From the NCBI RefSeq assembly GCF_000757905.1, contig NZ_JRLH01000004.1: a DNA stretch of 64,000 bases, one strand, 5' to 3'. A program made the translations under genes and the position numbers. The notes beneath the pieces were generated by a model. It ran no database searches, had not been told where the DNA came from, and was given only the letters and a program-made list of their open reading frames with translations. The DNA comes from Arsenophonus nilaparvatae. GTDB taxonomy: Bacteria > Pseudomonadota > Gammaproteobacteria > Enterobacterales > Enterobacteriaceae. Positions 38,246 through 45,538 of this stretch are shown in pieces (the stretch's first letter is position 1; every line of letters starts with the position of its first letter).

Positions 38246-38728
38246 TCAGATATTTTGTAGCCGAAATTTTTTAGCAATAGCGACCCATTTTAGGATTTGG
38301 CTGTTATTTTCTATTAGGGTATGCGCTTTGTCATACACTAAATCAATAATATAAAAGTGATGAGCACCAATTTTATCAATAAAGTAGGAATAAATAATGA
38401 ACGAGTCACTTGTACTATTCCATTGAACTAGTTTGCCATCGTCATCTTCCCAGATAGAGTTCTCTTGCCACAAATGAGTATGATGTAGCTCTTCATATCT
38501 GGCAGAGTTTGGCCTTTTCATTGGTTTATCTCTGCCAATAGTTTCAACATGAGATGGGTGTTCTAGCTGGATATGGTATGGAGGTATAGGAATATCACCG
38601 AATCCAATACATTTTTGTTTATATTCTTCGAATTAGCTAATAAACGATTCTGCTATAGTTCCTAAATTAACAACAAGGTTTAATAGAATTTTCTGTACAT
38701 GAAAGCTACGAGTTATTTCTATTGCCAT
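38246..38728 (-). pseudogene. YafO-family mRNA interferase toxin, interrupted by a stop codon
   Basis: YafO is a ribosome-dependent endoribonuclease toxin. From ATG 38728 the frame reads AIEITRSFHVQKILLNL... to SFIS, then a TAA at 38633-38635, then continues FEEYKQKCIGFGDIPIPPY. The conserved HTHL, IIYSYF and NSQILKWVAIAKKFR segments match YafO's C-terminal half. The single nonsense codon (codon 32) splits an otherwise intact 160-codon gene. Only the C-terminal 91 codons form an open frame from an ATG. Family assignment is by pattern, moderately sure. Confidence 0.6.
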
Positions 38729-38734
38729 CAATCC

Positions 38735-38857
38735 TTATCTCACTTTTTCCATTTCCTTTGCTGCTATTCTAAAGGCATCAGACATAGCCTTTTTATATTC
38801 AGCAGAACGCCTAATAGTTTTACAAACTTTTTTATCTTTTTCCTGTTCTTGTGACAT
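38735..38857 (-). CDS. 40-residue partner of the YafO-like toxin
   Basis: A short, highly charged ORF reading MSQEQEKDKKVCKTIRRSAE and ending RIAAKEMEKVR. Its stop lies six bases before the toxin start, so it sits where an antitoxin is expected. It is much shorter than YafN and shows no recognisable DNA-binding domain. It may be a minimal or truncated antitoxin. Confidence 0.45.
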   Translation of the reverse strand: MSQEQEKDKKVCKTIRRSAEYKKAMSDAFRIAAKEMEKVR

Positions 38858-39093
38858 AGTCCACCTCGATTCGTCATCTTACGCTATTCAAGTTTTGCTT
38901 GTTAACCTTTAGCCGATTCTATTGTTAACAAGTAGCTTTTTAAATAACTATTTATTACATTATGAACGTTATTTGCTCATTATTGCTTTAAATATAACTA
39001 TTATTCCTTTAGCTATATATTAGACCATTTTTTATACAAAAAAATCTTTTTAGATACTAGGATTGTTTCCTCAGTTATAAAATATCAAACATC

Positions 39094-39730
39094 ATGAAAT
39101 TAAATCAATTAGTTGCAATTAGACCAACGAAAAAGCATTACTATCCCTCATCGGGTAACGAACATCGATATGCCCCTAATTTGCTTAAACGACAATTTTC
39201 CCCTCAACAGCATAATCACTATTATGTCGGTGATATCACGTATATTAGATATCACTATGGGTGGAGCTATTTAGCTTGCGTGTTAGATTTAGCCACCAAA
39301 GAAGTTATTGGTTATGCCTTATCAACAAAACCGGATACGAAATTAGTGAAAGAAGCCTTAGATAACGCCATTGAACGGCAATTACCGGATACGACAAGTT
39401 TGATGTTCCATTCAGATCAAGGTTGCCAATATTCATCGGAGGAGTTTAGGGCGCACCTCTTTGAACGGAAAATAACTCAAAGCATGAGTCGGCGAGGTAA
39501 TTGCCTCGATAATGCCGTGATGGAAAGATTTTTTAGGAGTTTAAAGACAGAAAAGCTTAACCATTTATCGTTTATGAATCATCAATCTGTTGTCTATGAA
39601 GTTGAAAATTACATTCAGTTTTATAATTATTATCGACGCCATTCAACAATTGGTTATTTAACGCCACATCAAAAATATCATGAACTAAAGAATGCCGCTT
39701 AGATCTTCTACAGAATTTGTTGACCATTAC
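39094..39730 (+). mobile_element. IS3-family element, 3' part with truncated OrfB
   Basis: The plus-strand frame 39094-39702 encodes the catalytic core of an IS3-family transposase: the DDE residues fall in VGDITYI, MFHSDQG and the downstream RFFRSLKTE segment, and it ends GYLTPHQKYHELKNAA. The N-terminal helix-turn-helix part (about 80-90 residues) and OrfA are missing. The right end appears to close at TTGACCATTACA near 39730, where it abuts a truncated PAS gene. The element is inactive. Confidence 0.8.
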
Positions 39731-40012
39731 AGCCCCTTCTTTGCTTGATTCTGCTTTCCTGTCATGGGCTTTTAATTCGGGCGCTAAGTCATACCAAGCA
39801 ACAGGTAGTTCTTCATCTAGACGACCTTCAAAATCAAACCCTTTAGGGATATTACAAAAGTTCATGGCGGCTTGATTCATATAAACAAATCGAGATTCTG
39901 TGTCTTTAATTCCCCAAGGAAGCCCAGATCGCTCCATGATTGCTATCAATGGAATTTGATTTAATGAATCCAATGACAATATGTTTTTTTCGGTATCTTT
40001 GGTTGTTATCAT
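39731..40012 (-). pseudogene. PAS-domain regulator, C-terminus cut off by the IS
   Basis: The N-terminal PAS domain is clear: IPLIAIMERSGLPWGIKDTE, then FVYMNQAAMNFCNIPKGFDF. The frame leaves recognisable protein at KEGA, exactly where the IS3-type end begins, so the usual LuxR-type helix-turn-helix half is gone. It resembles the PAS-LuxR regulators common in Enterobacterales accessory DNA. Confidence 0.65.
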
Positions 40013-40197
40013 TTCAAGCCTCTTTTATCGGGAATCGTGCATTTTTATGAATAACAAGCGTTATTGCTCCTATTACTCTTTAAACGTAGTCGCCAGAAAA
40101 AAAAGCGGGTACAGTATTTTCTACGGTATTTTTCTTAACTTTGTAACAAAATATTTCAGAAAAATCACACCTAACATTATCTTATCTGCTATATTTT

Positions 40198-40392
40198 TTA
40201 ATTATGCTCTCTAAATCGTCGACCTTCTGTTGCAATATCCGGAAAGTTCTTTAAATGGTCAAAAAGTCGAATGGTCGCCTCTTGTGTTTTGCTCCGTCTG
40301 GAACGAGCAGCCGCTTGAGATAACAAGCGATTCATTTCAGGTGTTAACTCCACTACCGTCGCTACCGATGAAAACGTTTCATCCTTCTTCAT
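40198..40392 (-). CDS. TraY/Arc-like ribbon-helix-helix protein
   Basis: A 64-residue protein whose core LLSQAAARSRRSKTQEATIR followed by LFDHLKNFPD resembles one repeat of F-plasmid TraY, which binds oriT and its own promoter. F TraY has two such repeats; this has one. It supports a conjugative-plasmid origin for the 40-45 kb block, but no relaxase is present. Confidence 0.65.
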   Translation of the reverse strand: MKKDETFSSVATVVELTPEMNRLLSQAAARSRRSKTQEATIRLFDHLKNFPDIATEGRRFREHN

Positions 40393-40461
40393 AGGGTTTT
40401 TGTATCCTTAAAATCCAGTATGACTTTTGTGTAAAGTATAAAAGAATAAAGGAGCTTGAAT

Positions 40462-40486
40462 AGCCCCCTCGTAGGGGGCTTTATTT
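40462..40486. terminator. GC-rich hairpin terminator
   Basis: AGCCCCC pairs with GGGGGCT across TCGTA, followed on the plus strand by TTATTTT. It lies between the TraY-like and small LuxR-like genes; on the minus strand the T-run is lacking. Confidence 0.6.
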
Positions 40487-40501
40487 TCATTATCTGAAAT
40501 T

Positions 40502-40792
40502 TTAATTTGAAAGATTTTTTGTCATTTCTAACAAAGCACCTGGGCAAAATGAGAAGATAAAAAGTCTTTTATCTACAAGCGCCTCTAACTCTTTTTGGGA
40601 AAAAACATTCAGCTTTTTTTTTATTTTGGACAACTCCTTCTTCAAAGAGTCATGTCTTATGCTTTTCAATCTAGCAATATCTTTTGGAGAAAAATGCATT
40701 CTTATCCATAAGACGGTGTCAACTTGATTGTTTGATAACTCAGGAAATACTGGATAAAATAGAGAAAAATAACCCCTATCAACATTACGCAT
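40502..40792 (-). CDS. short LuxR-type helix-turn-helix protein
   Basis: 96 residues, most of which form a LuxR-like DNA-binding domain: LSNNQVDTVLWIRMHFSPKD followed by IARLKSIRHDSLKKELSKIKK. No sensor domain precedes it. It is the third member of a same-strand set of LuxR-type genes (40.5-42.2 kb). Possibly a single-domain regulator, possibly a remnant. Confidence 0.55.
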   Translation of the reverse strand: MRNVDRGYFSLFYPVFPELSNNQVDTVLWIRMHFSPKDIARLKSIRHDSLKKELSKIKKKLNVFSQKELEALVDKRLFIFSFCPGALLEMTKNLSN

Positions 40793-40839
40793 TATTAATT
40801 AGCTCCTTAACTATTCGATTAAAAACCAGAGCAATAAGC

Positions 40840-41460
40840 TCAATTAACCGTTTTGGAACTAATACGTTGTCTGCCAGAAGACAGTAGTTCAGAAGGAATA
40901 TAGCGCTCAAAGCCTTTCGATTTACCAAATGCCCTTAATTGGCAACCTGAATGCACATCGGCTTTTTGATAGATAATATTTAAATGATTGCGTGCTGTTC
41001 TCGTTCCGATATCTAATCGTCTTGCAATTTCTTTGAGACTTAATCGCTGCATCATAAAAAATAGAATTTGCCACTCTTTAGCAGTAAACAGTTTGCTTGG
41101 TTTTTCAGTAGTAACCGCATAAGGCTGCATGCCATCGACATAATCCAGCGGCGACAAAAACAAGAACTCGTGGGCGTGGAAGAAAGTGCCAAGATAGCCA
41201 TTTTCACTACAAAAAAGCGGTAAAAAATGGAATTGCCAAACTTTGGGCGCTTTGTTGTAATCAGATGGCAAATGGCATATTACGAAAAATGGGGATCTTT
41301 CAATCTGTACTTTTTCTATCAATGTTTTCATTTCAGGAGTACGGATTAACTTAAAAAGTAAATCTGTCATTTTGGCATCAGTCTGAATTTTTCCCTCGCT
41401 ATTGCTAAAACCACAGGGAACATTAGCGCTCAACGAAAGTTTAATCATCTCAGGTTTCAT
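40840..41460 (-). CDS. PAS-like/LuxR-family transcriptional regulator
   Basis: 206 residues. The N-terminal part (about 10-115) has a PAS-like pattern (ANVPCGFSNSEGKIQ, FFVICHLPSDY, GYLGTFFHAHEF). The C-terminus is a LuxR helix-turn-helix (LFTAKEWQILFFMMQRLSLK then EIARRLDIGTRTARNHLNII). Its ATG overlaps the stop of the autoinducer-type LuxR gene upstream (ATGA), indicating coupling. TraJ-like regulators share this layout, but I cannot equate it with TraJ. Confidence 0.7.
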   Translation of the reverse strand: MKPEMIKLSLSANVPCGFSNSEGKIQTDAKMTDLLFKLIRTPEMKTLIEKVQIERSPFFVICHLPSDYNKAPKVWQFHFLPLFCSENGYLGTFFHAHEFLFLSPLDYVDGMQPYAVTTEKPSKLFTAKEWQILFFMMQRLSLKEIARRLDIGTRTARNHLNIIYQKADVHSGCQLRAFGKSKGFERYIPSELLSSGRQRISSKTVN

Positions 41461-42202
41461 GCACCACCCCCAAGTCTCTTGATAAGGCCGAGTTCAGCAC
41501 TGACTCTTATCGCTTGTTTCGCGTTGCATACGCCCAGTTTTTTCACTACGTTGCTCATATGAAATTTAACTGTGCCTGTTTTAATACCTAATATCATCGC
41601 GATTTCAAGATACGTTTTTCCCAAACTCACCCAGTAAAGGATTTCATTTTCCCTCGGGCTAAATATTACCGTCGCCTTTTTACCCTCATTGCTGCGTTCG
41701 GTATAAGCGTCAATCAGTTTGTTGTGCGTGACCATCAGCAACATTTGCAGTTTTTCTTTGATTTGTGTTTCCAATTCAGGGGAATTTTGCTCATCGACTA
41801 TCACATTTAACCGCGCCAAATAGTGGTTGAGGTCATGAAAGATGAAAGTATGACCACCACAACAATCACAATTTTTGTGGCATTCACTATCTTTTTTAAC
41901 GTCAATTTCAAATTGATGAGAATATTTTCATCCCAAAAAAACGGTAAAGTCCGGTTTAATGATTTTTTAATCAGTGGGTCAACATACTGGTAGCTTTCTG
42001 CTTTGTAAATTTCAACCCATTCTTCGGGATAATTTGACAAACAAAAATAACGGTTCGGATTATTTTTATCCATGACAGAATAGGAGTATTTCAACGTGCC
42101 AATTTTATTAATTTCGCGCTCCAAAGAAGAGTTGATGACATAATTAATCTCTTTGTCATTCAAAAATAAATTCGGTGGGTTGTTTGAAGTTAAATATTTC
42201 AT
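41457..42202 (-). pseudogene. LuxR-family autoinducer-binding regulator split by a -1 frameshift
   Basis: The N-terminal half (42202 to about 41890) is an autoinducer-binding domain: YSVMDKN, WVEIYKAESYQYVDPLIKKS, LPFFWDEN. The C-terminal half (from about 41890 to 41457) continues GGHTFIFHDLNHYLARLNVI and VDEQNSPELE, then a LuxR HTH (FSPRENEILYWVSLGKTYLE). They lie in frames differing by -1, joined at TTA AAA AAG (T run 41892-41897 on the plus strand). That heptamer is an in-phase A AAA AAG slippery site, so limited full-length protein could still be made. No luxI is visible. Confidence 0.75.
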
Positions 42203-42339
42203 ACCTCACCTCCAATACTACGAAGGTACTGACGCTGACGGGTTGTAAGGTATTTCGATGTGAGAGCAAAGCTCAAAAGCTGCTCGATTGATATGCCGCA
42301 CGCTTTCATTATGCGTGCAATATGCGTACTATTTCGCAT
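42199..42339 (-). CDS. 46-residue ORF coupled to the luxR-like gene
   Basis: Starts after a clear AGGAG and reads MRNSTHIARIMKACGISIEQ through TTRQRQYLRSIGGEV. Its TGA overlaps the ATG of the LuxR-type gene. The N-terminal half could form a helix-turn-helix-like pair of helices. I do not recognise it. The ribosome site and overlap argue that it is real. Confidence 0.55.
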   Translation of the reverse strand: MRNSTHIARIMKACGISIEQLLSFALTSKYLTTRQRQYLRSIGGEV

Positions 42340-42420
42340 AGTCCGACTCCTAGCGTTATTAGGGTTTGGGTTAGCTCTTTGTGCGTGCTAGTTACACGTA
42401 TAAAGAGCGTTATTTTTATT

Positions 42421-43341
42421 TCAATGTTTCTTAAGTATTACCTTATCTGTGTTATCAATTTCATATAACCAACAAGTAACAGCAGATAATTCGTTCAAAG
42501 ATTTTTGTAATATCTGCCTAAATTTATATAATTCTTTTATTTCGCTACTACACAATTCTTTCAGTGTCGCTACTTTTACGGGAAACGGCTTAGCATGACT
42601 GCTGTAAAAACCATATAACCACTGAGTCAAAGGTTTACCTTTAAGTTTGAGTCTTATTTCTTTAGTTATTCCTGTCCAACCTGCATCACCAAAACAGGCT
42701 GATATTTTAGGATTTAGCGCCAAGCAATTTTCCCCTGTTTTCTCATCTCGGTAGATTAAATCAATAATACTACCGATATAAGTATATTTACCGTCAGAAA
42801 TTTCAACCGCATTGGCTTTTAAACGTAGGAGGCTATTCTTCAGCCATTCATGATCTGATTTACCTGTATTCCGCTGTATTGAAAGCAAAAAATTATGAGC
42901 TGCAAACCGAACCGTATACCCTAGAGGAGAATCCTGACAACGTTGTAAACATTCTAGCCATACATCCAAATCCGACTGATCTAATTGTTCACCTGTAAAT
43001 TTTACGGTGTAGCCATTTAGTGTAGTTTTCAGAACATTTTTTTCATATTTCCTAGAACCTCTTTTTACAACACCAAACAAAGCACTGCGTAATACCACAT
43101 TCGGTGCAGGTATCTGTGTTTTTTTACTAATGGGTAAGTATTTTTTTTTATTTTCTTCCTTAGAAATAGTATTAAGAGATTGAGAATTCATTGTTGTATT
43201 TGGTATTGGTGATGCTGATAACTCATCTTCACGGTTAAGGATCGCATTAATTTTATCAGCAACCCTATCAGGAGACTTATTTTTTCTCTCCATAATGCGT
43301 TTACCAATGTCATCCCAACGAGATTTCACGTTTTTGCTCAC
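42421..43341 (-). CDS. TrfA-type plasmid replication initiator
   Basis: TrfA binds iterons and opens the origin of RK2-type (IncP) plasmids. The match covers most of the conserved core: APNVVLRSALFGVVKRGSRK, then FTGEQLDQSDLDVW, GKSDHEWLKNSLLRLKANAV and YTYIGSIIDLIY. A polar N-terminal tail (about 95 residues) precedes it. It starts at a GTG whose first base follows directly on an overlapping small ORF. Candidate iterons lie about 470 bp upstream. In a chromosomal setting this marks an integrated plasmid. Confidence 0.88.
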   Translation of the reverse strand: MSKNVKSRWDDIGKRIMERKNKSPDRVADKINAILNREDELSASPIPNTTMNSQSLNTISKEENKKKYLPISKKTQIPAPNVVLRSALFGVVKRGSRKYEKNVLKTTLNGYTVKFTGEQLDQSDLDVWLECLQRCQDSPLGYTVRFAAHNFLLSIQRNTGKSDHEWLKNSLLRLKANAVEISDGKYTYIGSIIDLIYRDEKTGENCLALNPKISACFGDAGWTGITKEIRLKLKGKPLTQWLYGFYSSHAKPFPVKVATLKELCSSEIKELYKFRQILQKSLNELSAVTCWLYEIDNTDKVILKKH

Positions 43342-43472
43342 ATAACCTCCGCTCGTAATGTCGTCAGTATGTACAACAATAATGCAAACGCATCCCCACG
43401 CATTGTAAAAAAACGCAGAGTAACTTCTTTACATAACCTTTTATAAACACTTATCATGTTCTTTGCAGACAT
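43338..43472 (-). CDS. 44-residue ORF translationally coupled to trfA
   Basis: GAGGAA precedes the ATG; the product reads MSAKNMISVYKRLCKEVTLR and ends LLYILTTLRAEVM. Its stop overlaps the trfA GTG start. It may be a leader that couples initiator synthesis. Not recognised. Confidence 0.5.
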   Translation of the reverse strand: MSAKNMISVYKRLCKEVTLRFFTMRGDAFALLLYILTTLRAEVM

Positions 43473-43502
43473 ATCAATATTCCTCTATTGATGTAGATGC
43501 CT

Positions 43503-43541
43503 AGTGTTGCCCTGCGTTCTTGTCTGGATAAGGGCAACACT
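43503..43541 (-). other. 11-bp perfect inverted repeat
   Basis: AGTGTTGCCCT and its complement AGGGCAACACT are separated by 17 bases, directly after the stop of the 43541-43735 ORF. No T-run follows on the minus strand, so it may be an mRNA stem or protein site rather than an intrinsic terminator. Confidence 0.5.
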
Positions 43542-43735
43542 TATTTACTTGATTTTTCTTTTATCTCCAATTTCAGCAAAAAATTTCTGACACCATTAAC
43601 AGAGGCCATTTCTTTTTTGTTTTCTGCAAGCCAAAGAGCAATGTTTGCATAGCTAACTCCTTCATTTCTCAACCTAACTATATCGTTTTCATAATCTGCA
43701 TATTTTATTCTTTTCAATTTTCCCCCATAATGCAA
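43541..43735 (-). CDS. 64-residue putative helix-turn-helix protein
   Basis: Reads IKYADYENDIVRLRNEGVSY then ANIALWLAENKKEMASVNGV; this resembles a resolvase/terminase-type helix-turn-helix (long helix, turn, WLxxN). It is the first gene downstream of the iterons and precedes the trfA unit, a place often held by a copy-control regulator. Function not known. Confidence 0.5.
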   Translation of the reverse strand: MHYGGKLKRIKYADYENDIVRLRNEGVSYANIALWLAENKKEMASVNGVRNFLLKLEIKEKSSK

Positions 43736-43737
43736 AA

Positions 43738-43760
43738 CTTACACTTACACTTACACTTAT
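43738..43760. repeat. hexamer direct repeats CTTACA
   Basis: Three and a half copies of a 6-bp unit (CTTACA) lie just upstream of the start of the 43541-43735 gene. They may be binding sites for a repressor, or a simple repeat. Confidence 0.7.
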
Positions 43761-43814
43761 ATAGTGACCAATAATTCCTGTCAACATTTTTTCAGATATA
43801 TATTTCCCAATAAA

Positions 43815-43880
43815 GCACGGGATAGCAGGTAGGGTGGCACGGGATAGCAGGTAGGGTGGCACGGGATAGCAGGTAGGGTG
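43815..43880. repeat. three 22-bp tandem iterons of the plasmid origin
   Basis: Three perfect tandem copies of a 22-bp unit beginning GCACGGGATAGC and ending AGGTAGGGTG. A 22-bp period places each unit on the same helix face after two turns, as in initiator-binding iterons. They lie upstream of the TrfA-type gene and beside an AT-rich stretch and a DnaA box, the normal makeup of an iteron origin. RK2 iterons are 17 bp, so this would be a different unit. Confidence 0.85.
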
Positions 43881-43886
43881 GAACAA

Positions 43887-44423
43887 TTACTAAAAAAAAT
43901 TGACATGTAAATAGCTTTAACTAAAAGCAGTTATAAAAATAAAAAATAAATAAATACAATAACTTATATTCGTTCAATGAAATAAATTGGAAGGTAATCT
44001 TTTAACCGAGTAATTTTATAAATTATTGATTTTAAAGATAAAAAGCCCCAATAGGGAATTATATAACTTATTGAAAATAAAGGAAAAAATAAAATAATAA
44101 ATCCACAAAAAAAGCTAGCTAATCTTTTTTAATCAAAAAAATATAATCTTTTTTAATCGGCGAACCCCCTGTGGATAACTTTTCTTCTAACAAAAAAACC
44201 AAACCAAAAAATATGCTGCTACTGAGTGCCATATTCCTTTTTAACAAATGTGATATTCCGCTTCCTCGTCTGCTCACTCGCTACGCTCGGTCACAGACTT
44301 GCGTCGAGCGGTGGGATTTTAATTAAAAATATTTTTTGAGTTAAATTAGCCTGAAACATTGCACTATCCTGTTGCTCCGGCTAGCATCACTAGAATTAAC
44401 GTATTTATTAATTCAGGCACAAC
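43887..44423. other. putative plasmid replication origin: AT-rich region with DnaA box
   Basis: About 540 bp without genes. It contains long A/T stretches, a duplicated AATCTTTTTTAATC (near 44127 and 44149), and a perfect DnaA box (TGTGGATAA, complement TTATCCACA) at 44170-44178. At 44258-44312 a segment CCGCTTCCTCG...CTCACTCGCTACGCTCGGTC closely resembles a sequence shared by many enterobacterial plasmids near ColE1-type origins. These agree with an origin next to the iterons. Confidence 0.65.
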
Positions 44424-44696
44424 ATGAACAAAACAGAACTCATCAATCAAATCGCTGAAAAAGCTGACTTAACCAAAAAAGATTCAGAAAAGGCGCTTAA
44501 TGCATTCCTCGGAACGGTGACAGAAGAACTAAAGGCAGGAAATGACGTACAGCTAGTTGGCTTTGGTAGCTTTCAGGTTAAGCGCCGCGCAGCCAGAGAT
44601 GGACGAAACCCCAAAACAGGCGATGCTCTTAAAATTGCTGCTGCAAACGTACCGAGTTTTAAAGCGGGTAAAACTTTGAAAGAAGCGGTCAAATAA
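44424..44696 (+). CDS. HU-family DNA-binding protein
   Basis: A 90-residue HU/IHF fold protein: MNKTELINQIAEKADLTKKD, the GFGSFQVKRRAARDGRNPKT arm with its conserved Pro, and the PSFKAGKTLKEAVK tail. It resembles HU-alpha/beta more than IHF. Its place beside the plasmid origin suggests a plasmid-borne HU that could help open iteron DNA. Confidence 0.93.
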   Translation: MNKTELINQIAEKADLTKKDSEKALNAFLGTVTEELKAGNDVQLVGFGSFQVKRRAARDGRNPKTGDALKIAAANVPSFKAGKTLKEAVK

Positions 44697-44887
44697 CCTG
44701 ACCGAAAAAGATGTACGAATTAAAACAACTGTACGAAACGTAATTTAACCTATTTTTGTACAGGTGTTTTGTGGAGTGTCCGAAACCGAACGATTTTGTA
44801 CATCAAGAATCACCTATCAGAAACTGAAAATCGTTAAATCCAATCATTTTTGAAAATTAAAACAGAAATACCCGTCATAACCATCAC

Positions 44888-44989
44888 TAAAACGCTCTGT
44901 AATCCATTCTAAGCAACTTTCTCGATAAAAACGTAAATTCGTACAACTAAAATTTTATCGGTTCTCAAAATGCGTTATCGGGCGTTTTA
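44888..44989. repeat. structured ~100-bp dispersed repeat, copy A
   Basis: A 102-bp element with nested inverted repeats: outer TAAAACGC with GCGTTTTA, middle CATTCTAAG with CTCAAAATG, inner CGATAAAA with TTTTATCG. A second copy with about 80 percent identity by eye is at 53915-54014. It falls in the 410-bp gap between the HU-like gene and the Tn3 remnant; the rest of that gap has several GTAC-containing short dyads. Not recognised. Confidence 0.7.
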
Positions 44990-45074
44990 ACTTTAATGCT
45001 AACGTCAAACGCAGTATCAAAACTGCACAAATTTCCCTAAAACACCTATTCAATCAATTTCTGGTAAACTTATA

Positions 45075-45327
45075 GGGGTCCCCTCAGAAAACGGAAAAAA
45101 TTGTACGCTAAGACCCGTTGAATCGACGTAATGCCCTGAATTTACTCGCTCCTACTTTAGAACTATTTTTCCAGACGTAATCCCCTGTCAAATTAATATG
45201 CTCCCATCCAAGAGGAGATAAATATTTTAGGTGTTCCTCCTCTACAAATTGTCCATGAGCACGTAATGAGTTGATCGCTCTCTCCAAGTAAACCGTATTC
45301 CACAATACGATGGCGGCAGTCACTAGA
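45075..45327 (-). mobile_element. Tn3-family transposon remnant (terminal repeat plus transposase tail)
   Basis: At 45075-45112 lies a 38-bp Tn3-type terminal inverted repeat, starting GGGGTCCCCTC and ending GTACGCTAAG. The minus-strand frame 45108-45323 is the C-terminus of TnpA: VTAAIVLWNTVYLERAINSL then YLSPLGWEHINLTGDYVW. Homology stops abruptly near 45327. The upstream transposase, resolvase and other end are missing. Confidence 0.85.
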
Positions 45328-45538
45328 AATGTATAAGAATTTTAAACAAAATGTATAAGAATTTCAAAAATAATTTAACGAAAAATTAACATTAATTATT
45401 AAGCAGCATAACGGGTATCAAACGTGATTTTTTTCTTTTTGAGGCGAGAGAAAGATTTGTCAATAAGCGGTAATGATGTTTTTATGAACAATATGAGTTA
45501 ACTTTGTACAATTGAGTGGATTTTAAGTAGATCTCCCC
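45328..45538. other. junction between Tn3 remnant and IS91-family gene
   Basis: Contains a 21-bp direct repeat, ATGTATAAGAATTT-type, at about 45327-45366. A minus-strand frame ends KSFSRLKKKKITFDTRYAA, possibly the tail of another transposase. Likely boundary DNA of the IS91-family element. Confidence 0.3.

Noticed and set aside
41892..41897. Proven programmed frameshift in the luxR-like gene
   Set aside because: The heptamer fits, but one lost base in a run of A is simpler; kept as a finding, not annotated as programmed.
40839..42202. A luxI-type synthase next to the LuxR genes
   Set aside because: I looked through both strands of 39-45 kb and saw no autoinducer synthase motif.
43815..43880. 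Short CRISPR array
   Set aside because: The three 22-bp units are directly tandem with no spacers and sit beside a TrfA-type initiator, so iterons fit better.
43689..43886. Minus-strand frame rich in CYPVPPYLLSRATLP-type repeats
   Set aside because: It is the translation of the 22-bp iterons in a frame that happens to stay open; no ribosome site or homologue, and the DNA repeat explains it.
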